DNA of 13,051 nt from DASPKO01 sp035628055 (GCA_035628055.1 DASPKO010000098.1:1-13051), one strand, 5' to 3'; numbered from the stretch's first letter, positions 1-6,721 are shown. Translations and numbers: made by a program. The notes: generated by a model not told the origin, from the letters alone.

Positions 1-1198
1 CCGGACTCGCGCCACAGTCGAGCGTGTGATGACGCGAGCCGATGGCGCGCGCGGCCTCGCCGGCCGCCTCGGACTCGTCGAGCTCCGGGTCCGGCATGCG
101 CACGGTGAACGTGCTGGGCCCGCCCGCCGCCTCCCCGGCCAAGAACGCCACCAGCGCGGAGTCCACGCCCCCGGAGAGAAAGCACCCCACCGGGACGTCC
201 GCCTCGAGCCGCAGCCGCACCGCGCCGCGGAGCGCCACCTCCACGGCGCCGGCGTCGAGCGGCGCCGTACGCCGGTGCGCGAGCGGTCCATCGGGCGAGA
301 GGACCCCGAAGAGAGCCGAGCCCGGCGGCTCGGGAGCGCCCAGATCGTCACACGGCGCCGGGTCGTGCCCCGGCGTGCCGGGCAGGTAGGTGATCGCTTG
401 CCCCGGCGCCACCGCGGTGCCGACCATGGTGGGGGCCGCGGGCGCGAATCCGAAGCGAACCCATTCGAGCAGCGACGCCGCCCCGGGGCGCGGCGCTTCG
501 GCCGCGCCCCCGCCAAGCGCGGGGCGCAGGGCGGTCAGCTCGGGGGGCACGCTGGCCCACACGTGCCAGCGGACCCCGTCACGATCGACGGTCCACAGGT
601 ACAGCGGCTTCTCGCCGAACTGGTCGCGGGCCAGCACCGCCCCACCGGCCGCGGCGTCCCACATCCCCACCGCGAACATCCCCTCGAGACGCCGCCACAG
701 CCCGCGCCGCCAGTGCGCCCAGCCGTGCAGCAGCACCTCCGTGTCGCTGTGATCGGTGGCGAACCGGTGGCCCGCGGCCTGGAGCTCGGCCCGCAGCTCG
801 CGGTGGTTGTAAATGCACCCGTTGAAAACGACGGCGCGCCGGCCCGGGCCGCAGACCGGGCAGGGAGGGGCCCCGCCCGGGCCCTGCCGACCGGCGTCGG
901 GCCCAGTGAACGAGGAGTGTCCCTCCGGAGACGGGCCGCCGACCATCGGCTGGTGCCCGCCGGCCCGGTCGAGGATGGCGAGGCGCCGGTGCACGAGGGC
1001 GACATCGACCAGGGTGCCATCGGGCCGGACCGAGCGGTCCCGGAAGCGCCCGGCGCCGTCGGGGCCCCGGTGCATCACGGCGCGGTCGAGGATGTCCAGC
1101 CACGGCTCCGGGATGACGTGCCCGGAGGAGCGGGCCGCGTCGGCGCGGGCCCGAGCGCCCGCGGGAACGATCCGCATCATGCCCGCGATCCCGCACAC
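1..1198 (-). CDS. asnB: Asparagine synthase (glutamine-hydrolysing), C-terminus cut by window edge
   Basis: Class II glutamine amidotransferase that would make asparagine from aspartate, ATP and glutamine-derived ammonia in the cytosol, or amidate another substrate. The reading frame starts with GTG at 1198 followed at once by CGIAG, so Cys2 is the N-terminal nucleophile after Met removal; this fixes the start. Further glutaminase motifs are HRGPDG (43-48), HRRLAILD (70-77), VFNGCIYNHRELR (124-136), SDTEVLLHGW (151-160) and ARDQFGEKPLYL (190-201). The ATP-pyrophosphatase loop SGGVDS is at 342-347. About 399 of an expected 600-plus residues are inside the window. Two oddities: the residue after Asn126-Gly127 is Cys128 where the family normally has a glutamine-binding Glu, and residues 86-122 form an unusually long loop holding CPVC (113-116). 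The gene diverges from the HIT gene across 66 bp. An AsnB-like amidotransferase with another substrate (for example in surface-polysaccharide synthesis) is possible. Confidence 0.93.
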   Translation of the reverse strand, partial: MCGIAGMMRIVPAGARARADAARSSGHVIPEPWLDILDRAVMHRGPDGAGRFRDRSVRPDGTLVDVALVHRRLAILDRAGGHQPMVGGPSPEGHSSFTGPDAGRQGPGGAPPCPVCGPGRRAVVFNGCIYNHRELRAELQAAGHRFATDHSDTEVLLHGWAHWRRGLWRRLEGMFAVGMWDAAAGGAVLARDQFGEKPLYLWTVDRDGVRWHVWASVPPELTALRPALGGGAAEAPRPGAASLLEWVRFGFAPAAPTMVGTAVAPGQAITYLPGTPGHDPAPCDDLGAPEPPGSALFGVLSPDGPLAHRRTAPLDAGAVEVALRGAVRLRLEADVPVGCFLSGGVDSALVAFLAGEAAGGPSTFTVRMPDPELDESEAAGEAARAIGSRHHTLDCGASP

Positions 1199-1204
1199 GC
1201 CCGC

Positions 1205-1210
1205 ACGATA
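1205..1210 (-). promoter_or_regulatory. Candidate -10 element for leaderless asnB transcript
   Basis: On the minus strand the sequence reads GG-TATCGT, followed by 6 nt and then the GTG start of the asparagine synthetase. No Shine-Dalgarno sequence fits in the gap. The geometry places the transcription start at or next to the GTG, as in leaderless TANNNT promoters known from Deinococcus and actinobacteria. No recognisable -35 box. The assignment is inferred from sequence only. Confidence 0.5.
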
Positions 1211-1211
1211 C

Positions 1212-1248
1212 CGGGCCCGGGTCCGCGCGGCCGGCCGGCCCGGGCCCG
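1212..1248. repeat. Inverted repeat in divergent asnB/HIT promoter region
   Basis: The 10-base arm CGGGCCCGGG (1212-1221) is exactly repeated as its reverse complement at 1239-1248, with a 17-nt spacer that contains the palindrome GGCCGGCCGGCC (1229-1240). The axis (about 1230) is almost midway between the two candidate -10 boxes (1205-1210 minus, 1254-1259 plus), so each arm lies just upstream of one -10. This would suit a shared operator. The arms are pure G/C in a very GC-rich spacer, so chance is a real alternative. Confidence 0.4.
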
Positions 1249-1253
1249 CGACC

Positions 1254-1259
1254 TAGCGT
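1254..1259 (+). promoter_or_regulatory. Candidate -10 element for the HIT gene
   Basis: TAGCGT lies 5 nt before ATG 1265 and no Shine-Dalgarno sequence is present between them. This matches the TANNNT-plus-short-gap arrangement at several other genes in the window, but the gap is the shortest of the set. Confidence 0.4.
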
Positions 1260-1264
1260 TTGCC

Positions 1265-1918
1265 ATGGCCGACCGCGAGGTCCCCGATCCGATGAGCCCC
1301 GCGGCCCGGACGCCGCTCCTCCAGGCCCCCTGGCGCCAGGAATACCTCGAGACCTTCGCGCAGGCGCCCGAGCCGGAGGCCGGCAGCGGGTCCTTCCTGC
1401 GCGACGCGTGGCTGGCGCCGGAGCGCGACGGGCCGAACCACGTGGTCCTCCGCACTCCCGACGAGCCGGCGGGCTGCGGCGGGCTGATCCTGCTCAACGC
1501 CTACCCCTACGCCGGCGGGCACCTGCTGGTGGCTCTGGGCGAGGCCTGTCCACGGCTGCTGGACTACCGCTCCGATCAGCGGGCGGCGCTCTGGCGGCTC
1601 GTGGACGAGGCCAGCGACCTGATGGACCGGACGCTCCGCCCCCAGGGGATCAACCTGGGCGTCAACCAGGGCAAGGCCGCGGGAGCTGGGATTCCCCAGC
1701 ACCTGCACGTTCACCTGGTCCCGCGCTGGAACGGGGACACGAACTTCATGACGGTGGTGGGGCGCGTGCGGGTGATTCCCTCTTCCCTGGCGGCCATGGC
1801 GGAGCGCTACCGGGCGGCCGCGGGGACGCGGGCCGCCGGCACCGGGCCGGCGCCGCCCGGCGTGCCCGGCGCGCCCGCGGGCGAGCGCACCGGGCACGGC
1901 GGAAAAAGATACGATTGA
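1265..1918 (+). CDS. HIT-family protein, Ap4A phosphorylase-like
   Basis: Cytosolic nucleotide hydrolase/transferase of the histidine-triad superfamily, 217 residues. The HIT motif HLHVHLVPRW has its histidines at 146, 148 and 150. The surrounding sequence (NAYPYAGGHLLV upstream, GINLGVNQGKAAGAG just before the triad, NGDTNFMTVVG after it) resembles the branch that includes the mycobacterial diadenosine-tetraphosphate phosphorylase Rv2613c, so cleavage of Ap4A or a related dinucleotide is the best guess. The C-terminal 35 or so residues are low-complexity Ala/Gly/Pro. The start is ATG 1265, with an in-frame alternative at 1292. A much longer upstream open frame exists but only mirrors the antisense of asnB. 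The gene leads a plus-strand series and ends 4 bp before the ABC ATPase. No Shine-Dalgarno sequence is seen. The family is secure; the exact substrate is inferred. Confidence 0.88.
   Translation: MADREVPDPMSPAARTPLLQAPWRQEYLETFAQAPEPEAGSGSFLRDAWLAPERDGPNHVVLRTPDEPAGCGGLILLNAYPYAGGHLLVALGEACPRLLDYRSDQRAALWRLVDEASDLMDRTLRPQGINLGVNQGKAAGAGIPQHLHVHLVPRWNGDTNFMTVVGRVRVIPSSLAAMAERYRAAAGTRAAGTGPAPPGVPGAPAGERTGHGGKRYD
1910..1915 (+). promoter_or_regulatory. Candidate -10 element for mlaF-like gene inside the end of the HIT gene
   Basis: TACGAT overlaps the last codons of the HIT gene and ends 7 nt before the GTG at 1923. The few A/T bases here (AAAAAGATACGATTGA) stand out from the GC-rich surroundings. 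No Shine-Dalgarno sequence precedes the GTG. The geometry is the same as at 6101 and 10211, suggesting an internal, leaderless promoter. Confidence 0.5.
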
Positions 1919-1922
1919 CTCG

Positions 1923-2828
1923 GTGGACGCTCCCAGCGGACAACCCGGGCCCGAGCCGATCGTCTCCGTGCGCAACCTGGTCAAGCGGTTCGACGACCGG
2001 ACGGTGCTCAGCGGCGTCAGCCTCGACGTCCGCGAGGGGGAGACCCTCGTGATCATGGGCGGGTCGGGGTGCGGCAAGAGCACGCTGCTGCGCTGCATGA
2101 TCGGGTCGATCCGGCCCGAGGAGGGGGACGTCGCGCTCTTCGGGCAGCGCATCAACGGCCTGCCCGAGAAGGAGCTGGACGAGGTGCGCAAGAAGTTCGG
2201 CATCCTCTTCCAGTCCGGGGCCCTCTTCAACTCGATGACGATCGCGCAGAACGTCGCGCTGCCCCTGGAGGAGCACACCGAGCTGGACCGCGAGATCATC
2301 GACATCCAGGTGAAGATCAAGCTCGAGCTGGTCGGGCTGCGCGAGCACGCCGACAAGTACCCGGCGCAGGTCTCGGGGGGGATGAAGAAGCGGGCCGGGC
2401 TGGCGCGGGCGCTGGCGCTCGACCCCCGCGTGCTCTTCTACGACGAGCCCTCGGCCGGGCTGGACCCCGTCACCAGCGCCGAGATCGACCGGCTGATCGT
2501 GGACCTCACGCGAAAGCTCGGGGTGACCAGCGTGGTGGTCACGCACGAGATGGACTCGGCCTTCACCATCGCCGACCGGATGGCGATGCTGGACAAGGGC
2601 CGCGTCCTGGCGGTGAACACGCGCGAGTGGTTCGACCGCCTGCGCCGCACCGACGCCGCCGACGCCGAGCGCCTGCCCGAGGACCTGCGGCTGATCCGCC
2701 AGTTCCTGCGCGGGGACGCCGACGGCCCGATCACCGAGCGCCGGGCGGCGACCAACTACGCGGAGGACCTGCTGGGCCTGCTGGAGGACGTGCCGAGCCG
2801 GAGCGTGGAGCCGACGCGGGCGCGCTAG
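1923..2828 (+). CDS. MlaF-like ABC transporter ATP-binding protein
   Basis: ATPase of an MCE/Mla-type system moving phospholipids or other hydrophobic molecules across the envelope; it would act on the inner face of the cytoplasmic membrane. All ABC signatures are present in 301 residues: Walker A GSGCGKST (47-54), Q-loop Gln97, signature SGGMKKR (151-157), Walker B VLFYDE (170-175), D-loop SAGLD (177-181) and switch His208. SGGMKKR in place of SGGQ-type is typical of the MlaF/TtgA2 branch. A C-terminal tail of about 70 residues follows the nucleotide-binding domain. The start is GTG 1923, 4 bp after the HIT stop, with no ribosome binding site but with a TACGAT hexamer 7 nt upstream. The MCE partner is the next gene. 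The expected MlaE permease is not adjacent in this window. Confidence 0.92.
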   Translation: MDAPSGQPGPEPIVSVRNLVKRFDDRTVLSGVSLDVREGETLVIMGGSGCGKSTLLRCMIGSIRPEEGDVALFGQRINGLPEKELDEVRKKFGILFQSGALFNSMTIAQNVALPLEEHTELDREIIDIQVKIKLELVGLREHADKYPAQVSGGMKKRAGLARALALDPRVLFYDEPSAGLDPVTSAEIDRLIVDLTRKLGVTSVVVTHEMDSAFTIADRMAMLDKGRVLAVNTREWFDRLRRTDAADAERLPEDLRLIRQFLRGDADGPITERRAATNYAEDLLGLLEDVPSRSVEPTRAR

Positions 2829-2880
2829 CCCCGCGCGGGGCGGCGGGCGCCCGGGAGCGCCGCAGAGGCCGGGCGCCCGG
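2829..2880. repeat. GC palindromes between mlaF-like and mlaD-like genes
   Basis: The 75-bp gap holds the perfect 12-base palindrome CCCCGCGCGGGG (2829-2840) starting right after the stop codon, then the 10-mer GGGCGCCCGG twice (2845-2854 and 2871-2880). Each copy is largely self-complementary and the two can pair with each other. An RNA hairpin that attenuates or stabilises the transcript is possible. There is no U-tract, so it is not a standard intrinsic terminator. Confidence 0.45.
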
Positions 2881-2903
2881 CCACCAGGAGAGTGTGAGCA
2901 ACC

Positions 2904-4202
2904 ATGGCCGTGCCCTCGCGACGCAACAACCTGCTGGCCGGCTCCTTCGTGATCGTCTCGATCATCCTGGGCGTGGCCGTGATCATCGTCCTCTCGGACA
3001 TCCCCGAGAAGCTGACGCCCATGAACCGCTACACGGTGCGCTTCAGCCTGAGCGACGGGGCCGAGGGGCTCGACGCGGGCTCGCCCGTGAAGGTCGGGGG
3101 CCGGCCCGCGGGGCGCGTGACGGGGTGGGAGTTCCAGACCGATCCCCGCACGGGGGCGCCCATCGGGATCGACGTGCACGTGAAGATTCGGGCCGACGTC
3201 AAGCTCTACGGGGACACGCTGGCCATGCTGGTGGTCCCGCTGCTGGGCACCGCCAGCTCGATCAACATCCCCATGGTCGGCAGCGGTCCCGTGCTCGTGC
3301 AGGGCGAGATCATCCCCGGGGCCGTGGCCCCCCCCTCGTTCCTCGCCCAGGCCGGCTACGGCCCGGAGCAGGCCGGGCAGCTCCGCACGATCTTCTCGAA
3401 TGCCCAGGCCGTCTCCGAGCGGCTGCGGCGCCTCTCGGACCGGGTCGAGGAGGAGTTCGACCCGGCCATGGACGACGCCCGGGCCGCGGTCCGCGACGTG
3501 CGCGAGATGACGGCGGGCGCGCGCGCGAGCTTCGACGTGTGGCGCCGGCGCGTGGACTCGACGCTGGCGAACGTCGACGAGGCCTCCGCGCGGTTCGGTC
3601 CCGTGGTCGACGACACCCACGCCGGGGTGAACGAGGCCCGCGCGGTGATCCGCGACGTGCACGCCACCGTCACCGACAATCGCCCCAGGGTCGACGCGGC
3701 GCTGGGCAACGTCGAGCAGCTCACCCACAAGGCCAACACCGAGGGATGGGAGTCGGTGCGGGGCCTGCTCGAGCGAGCCCGGCAGGGGCTCGACGAGTTC
3801 GCCGAGGCCGGGCAGCGCGTGAACCTGGTCATCAAGGAGCAGTCCCCGGAGCTCCGCGCCATGATCGCCAACGCCCGCCTCGCCTCCGACCAGCTCAAGC
3901 TCACCGCCTCGGAGGTGCGGGCCGCCCCGTGGAAGCTCCTCTCCCCCGCGACGGGGCGCAAGGAGCTCGAGAACGAGGCCCTCTACGACGCGGCACGCAC
4001 GTACTCGATGGCGGTCTCGGACCTGCGGGCCGCGGCGGCCTCGCTCGAGGCGGTGGCGACCGACGACGCGCCCGGGTCGCCCCGCGCCCAGGCCCTGGGC
4101 CAGGAGCAGGTGCGCGAGCTGGTCGCCGAGGTCGAGAAGTCGTTCGAGCAGTACCGCCGGGCGGAGCAGTCTTTCCTCGAGCGGCTCACCCGCCAACGAT
4201 GA
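2904..4202 (+). CDS. MlaD-family MCE-domain lipid transport protein
   Basis: Membrane-anchored periplasmic MCE protein, 432 residues, expected to form the lipid-binding ring of the Mla-type transporter whose ATPase is encoded just upstream. Residues 9-30 form one transmembrane segment with basic residues (RR) before it, so the bulk faces the periplasm. The MCE domain spans roughly 41-139 with the hallmark stretch GLDAGSPVKVGGRPAGRV (55-72). From about 155 to the end the protein is Ala/Arg/Glu-rich helix with two similar units, DDARAAVRDVRE near 190 and NEARAVIRDVHA near 243, suggesting a coiled-coil or needle-like extension. It is far longer than E. coli MlaD (about 183 residues) and nearer the size of longer MCE proteins. 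ATG 2904 follows AGGAG at 2886-2890 at a somewhat long spacing of 13 nt. It ends 3 bp before the hydrolase gene. Confidence 0.9.
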   Translation: MAVPSRRNNLLAGSFVIVSIILGVAVIIVLSDIPEKLTPMNRYTVRFSLSDGAEGLDAGSPVKVGGRPAGRVTGWEFQTDPRTGAPIGIDVHVKIRADVKLYGDTLAMLVVPLLGTASSINIPMVGSGPVLVQGEIIPGAVAPPSFLAQAGYGPEQAGQLRTIFSNAQAVSERLRRLSDRVEEEFDPAMDDARAAVRDVREMTAGARASFDVWRRRVDSTLANVDEASARFGPVVDDTHAGVNEARAVIRDVHATVTDNRPRVDAALGNVEQLTHKANTEGWESVRGLLERARQGLDEFAEAGQRVNLVIKEQSPELRAMIANARLASDQLKLTASEVRAAPWKLLSPATGRKELENEALYDAARTYSMAVSDLRAAAASLEAVATDDAPGSPRAQALGQEQVRELVAEVEKSFEQYRRAEQSFLERLTRQR

Positions 4203-4205
4203 GGC

Positions 4206-5390
4206 GTGCGCCGGACGTGGGGTGCCATCGCGGTCGGGGGCATGGCGGCCTGGGGGCAGGCCGGCCAGGGCCCGCCGGCCGGCGCGGCGCTCGCCGAGCG
4301 GCTGGCGCTGTGCGCCGCGGAGATCGTCGAGGCGACCGCGGGCCTCGTCGAGCATCTTGCCGCCCTGGTGAGCGAGGGGGAGCCGGGGGGCGCCGAACGC
4401 GGGACCGGGCACATGGACCACCAGACCCAGGGTGACGGCGCCTCGTGCCGCCTGCTCGTGCTTCGCGAGGGGGCCTCCGCTCCCGAGCCGGTCGAGCGCT
4501 GCGCCGGCCCGCTCGCGGAGCGCGCGGTGATCCTGGTGCACGGGCTCAACGAGCCCGGCGGGATCTGGGACGGGCTCGTGCCCGCGCTCGCCGAGCGCGG
4601 GTACACCGCGGCGGTGTTTGAGTACGCCGGCCGGTCCGGCGTCGCGGCGCTCGCCGACGGCCTGGCCGCAAGCCTCCGCCAGCTCAGGGGCCTGGGCGTC
4701 CTCGAGGTGGACCTGGTCTGCCATTCGATGGGCGGGCTGGTCGCCCGCGACGTGCTCACGCGGCCCGGTCTCTACGCGGGGGCGCCGCGCGGGCATGGGG
4801 CCCTTCCTGACGTCCGCCGGCTCATCCTGGTCGGCACGCCCAACCTCGGCGCGCCGCTGGCGCCGCTCCAGCCGCTCGCGGCCATGCGCCAGAAGTTCTT
4901 CGCGTGGGCACAAGCGCCGGATCTCCACCCTCGGGCCCTGGCCGAGGTCCTGCGGTGGAGCCCCGAGCCGTCGGGCCGGGACCTGGCTCCCAGCTCGGAG
5001 TTCCTGACCGAGCTCAATGCCCGCCCCCTCGACACCGGGCCCGAGGGCGTGCGGGTCACCACGATCGTCGGCCGCCTCATCGAGCCCGAGACGCCCGTGG
5101 CGGCCGTGACCGACAACCAGATCGCCCGCTCCGTCCTCCCCGAATCGGCCCGCGCCGCGATCAAAGACGCCGCCCGGAGCGTGGCAAACGTCATCGGCGA
5201 CGGCGTCGTGCCCGGGCACTCGGCCGGGGCGGGCGGCGTCGAGGACGTCGTCACAGTCAACGCCAACCACCGCGGTCTGCTCGTGCACTGGGGCCTGGCC
5301 CGCGCCTGGCGACGCTGGCGCGACGACGGCGCGGCCCGGGCGGAACCCCCTCCGGCCATCCCCGTGATTCTCGACCGTCTGGGCCGCTGA
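4206..5390 (+). CDS. Alpha/beta-hydrolase, lipase/PGAP1-like esterase
   Basis: A serine hydrolase of 394 residues likely acting on lipids or esters. Visible landmarks are the oxyanion-hole segment VILVHGLNEPGG (108-119), the nucleophile elbow VCHSMGGLVAR (171-181) with Ser174, the GTPNLGAPLA strand (210-219), and candidates for the rest of the triad, Asp332 in GDGVVP and His355 in NANHRG. This order and spacing fit lipase-type esterases. The chosen start is GTG 4206, 3 bp after the MCE gene stop; ATG 4242 in the same frame is an alternative. The first 80 or so residues are not conserved-looking and may include a weak export signal, so localisation is unclear. Tight linkage to the MCE transport genes suggests processing of a transported lipid, which is inference. 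The gene converges on the 5411-6019 gene with a 20-bp gap. Confidence 0.82.
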   Translation: MRRTWGAIAVGGMAAWGQAGQGPPAGAALAERLALCAAEIVEATAGLVEHLAALVSEGEPGGAERGTGHMDHQTQGDGASCRLLVLREGASAPEPVERCAGPLAERAVILVHGLNEPGGIWDGLVPALAERGYTAAVFEYAGRSGVAALADGLAASLRQLRGLGVLEVDLVCHSMGGLVARDVLTRPGLYAGAPRGHGALPDVRRLILVGTPNLGAPLAPLQPLAAMRQKFFAWAQAPDLHPRALAEVLRWSPEPSGRDLAPSSEFLTELNARPLDTGPEGVRVTTIVGRLIEPETPVAAVTDNQIARSVLPESARAAIKDAARSVANVIGDGVVPGHSAGAGGVEDVVTVNANHRGLLVHWGLARAWRRWRDDGAARAEPPPAIPVILDRLGR

Positions 5391-5410
5391 AGGCACCCCG
5401 TCGCGCCCGC

Positions 5411-6019
5411 TCAGGATGCCGGGTCGGCGCCCTCCACGTCCCCCACGCCCGGGGCGCTCTGGCCGACCGTCAGGACGCGGTCTGGGGCTTCGGCCAGGGG
5501 CTGGCTGATGCGCTCGAACTGCGCCGTGGGCACGTGCACGGTCTTCCAGCGCACGCTGCGCGTGCGCATGTTCGCGATGTAGTCCGTGAGCCGCACCGCC
5601 CGCAGAACGTACCAGCGCCCCCGGAACTCGAAGACCTCGTCGAAGAGCGCGTCGGGCGGCTGCTCGTCGCACCAGTAGACGAAGACGAACGCGGCCTGAA
5701 ACTGGCTCCCAAAGAGCCCCTGCCAGAGCTGGAGCGATCCGACGTCCTCGCTGGTGACCCAGGTCTCCAGGCGTCCCGCCGACGTCGGCGAGGCCGTTCG
5801 GCGCCGGATCACCTTGCGCCCCTTGATGTCCACGAGCAGGTTGAGCCCGTCCCCGTAGACGACGAAGTCGAAGCTCTTGAGCGACTCCCCGGCGTGCCGG
5901 AACGCGGCCCCCTCGGGAAGGAGCGCCTTGCGGGCTTCGTCCACCGCGACATAGGGAATCCGCCTGGCCCGGAGATACTCCTCGAAGGCCCGCTCGTAGT
6001 GGTGGCGACGCTGGGCCAT
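5411..6019 (-). CDS. PD-(D/E)XK-nuclease-like protein of unknown function
   Basis: A 202-residue protein I cannot name. The N-terminal helix HYERAFEEYLRARRIPY (7-23) leads into KSFDFVVYGDGLNLLVDIKGRK (48-69). Glu13, Asp51 and the Asp64-x-Lys66 of VDIKGRK have the order and spacing of a PD-(D/E)XK nuclease core, and SLQLWQGLF (95-103) follows where many members carry a Q-containing helix. The second half (FVFVYW, VFEFRGRWYVLRAVRLTDYIANM) is beta-rich and could complete the fold. The chosen ATG at 6019 has GGGAAG 2 nt upstream and TATCAT 11 nt upstream. The frame stays open upstream to 6340, but that part is antisense of the next gene. A DNA-repair or DNA-binding role is possible; a non-catalytic relative is also possible. 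The C-terminal 20 residues are Gly/Ala/Pro-rich. Confidence 0.75.
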   Translation of the reverse strand: MAQRRHHYERAFEEYLRARRIPYVAVDEARKALLPEGAAFRHAGESLKSFDFVVYGDGLNLLVDIKGRKVIRRRTASPTSAGRLETWVTSEDVGSLQLWQGLFGSQFQAAFVFVYWCDEQPPDALFDEVFEFRGRWYVLRAVRLTDYIANMRTRSVRWKTVHVPTAQFERISQPLAEAPDRVLTVGQSAPGVGDVEGADPAS

Positions 6020-6030
6020 GCTTCCCGGCC

Positions 6031-6036
6031 ATGATA
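6031..6036 (-). promoter_or_regulatory. Candidate -10 element for the 5411-6019 gene
   Basis: On the minus strand GG-TATCAT ends 11 nt before ATG 6019. It is similar to GG-TATCGT at asnB. The longer gap would leave a 4-5 nt leader. Confidence 0.42.
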
Positions 6037-6087
6037 CCGGCCGGGTGCCGGGGGCCCGGGCGACGGCCCGAGGCGCCGCCCCGGTCC

Positions 6088-6093
6088 TACCAT
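6088..6093 (+). promoter_or_regulatory. Candidate -10 element for leaderless 6101 gene
   Basis: TACCAT lies 7 nt upstream of ATG 6101. There is no Shine-Dalgarno sequence in the gap and no clear -35 box. It would drive the three small envelope genes. Confidence 0.5.
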
Positions 6094-6100
6094 CGCGGCG

Positions 6101-6349
6101 ATGAAGACCTGCGCAACCGGACTGTGCGGGCTGGCGGCGAGCCTCTCGCTCCTGCTCGGCTCGACCGCCCTGGCCCAGAACACCCCCGGCAACAACCCGG
6201 GCCAGGATGAGAAGCGCCTCACGCCGCCCATCCCCAACCCGCCCGCGGCGCGCAAGCCCGCTTACATCATGGTGGGGCTTGCCATCGTGATCACCGGGAT
6301 CGTGGTGGGCGTCAACTTCATCCCCAGCAAGCGCGGGCACCAGGACTGA
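6101..6349 (+). CDS. Small secreted membrane protein, unknown function
   Basis: An 82-residue protein of no family I recognise. Residues 1-25 look like a signal peptide (hydrophobic 10-24, cleavage after ALA before Gln26). A Pro/Asn-rich stretch (26-53) follows, then one transmembrane segment AYIMVGLAIVITGIVVGV (54-71) and a short polar tail ending SKRGHQD. The mature protein would therefore sit in the membrane with its Pro-rich part outside. The start has no Shine-Dalgarno sequence but a TACCAT hexamer 7 nt upstream. It is the first of three small same-strand genes (gaps 48 and 12 bp), all with a membrane segment or signal. It may be a small partner or assembly factor of an envelope complex, which is speculation. 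Confidence 0.8.
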   Translation: MKTCATGLCGLAASLSLLLGSTALAQNTPGNNPGQDEKRLTPPIPNPPAARKPAYIMVGLAIVITGIVVGVNFIPSKRGHQD

Positions 6350-6397
6350 GGCCGCCGCCCGGCGCGGGCGCGGCAGCGACTCTCGGAAGGATCGGCC

Positions 6398-6709
6398 ATG
6401 AGCGGCAGAGCCATGTCGTCATCCCGCGGCGTCATCGGTGTCAACGTGGTGCTGCTGGGCGTGCTGGGCGTCGTCACGCTCGCGGGCGCCCAGCCGTCGC
6501 GCCAGAACGACGGCACCCAGCGCGGCCGGGGCGAGTACACCGCGGTCTCGGGACGGATCCAGGGCTCGACGGCCAACGGCGTGTACGTCTTGGACACGAC
6601 GAACCAGGAGCTCCTGGCGCTGCGCTGGAACCGGAACGACAAGCGCGTCGAGGTCTTCGGGTTCCGCGACCTCAAGCAGGACTCGGCCCGTCAGCAATCG
6701 GGCCGCTAA
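6398..6709 (+). CDS. Small exported protein, paralogue of the next gene, unknown function
   Basis: A 103-residue protein. Residues 11-31 are hydrophobic and end in AGAQ, consistent with a signal peptide cleaved near 31. The mature part carries a beta-strand-rich core, GVYVLDTTNQELLALRW (61-77) followed by DKRVEVFGFRDLKQD (81-95). This core aligns with residues 69-103 of the next product with one single-residue gap: Asp-Thr/Ser, the E-L-L/D-V-L strand, the Lys/Arg turn and the final Leu-Lys match. GGAAGGA at 6385-6391, 6 nt before ATG 6398, is the best ribosome binding site in the window and fixes the start. It lies in the middle of the three-gene set. I know no function for it; a small repeat or propeller-blade-like unit acting in the periplasm is possible. 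Confidence 0.8.
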   Translation: MSGRAMSSSRGVIGVNVVLLGVLGVVTLAGAQPSRQNDGTQRGRGEYTAVSGRIQGSTANGVYVLDTTNQELLALRWNRNDKRVEVFGFRDLKQDSARQQSGR

Positions 6710-6721
6710 CCGGAGACCGCT

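Noticed and set aside
26..1264. Long upstream plus-strand open frame continuous with the HIT gene (about 410 extra residues)
   Set aside because: It is Arg/Pro/Gly-rich, has no recognisable motif, and lies antisense to the well-supported asparagine synthetase. It is an artefact of high GC.
2069..4435. Plus-strand open frame of 788 codons across the ABC ATPase and MCE genes
   Set aside because: Out-of-frame shadow with Arg/Ala/Gly-rich low complexity; the real genes are in another frame with intact motifs.
1746..6032. Minus-strand open frame of 1428 codons
   Set aside because: It lies antisense to HIT, mlaF-like, mlaD-like and lipase genes, all with clear family motifs. The translation is low-complexity Gly/Arg/Ala/Val and shows no domain.
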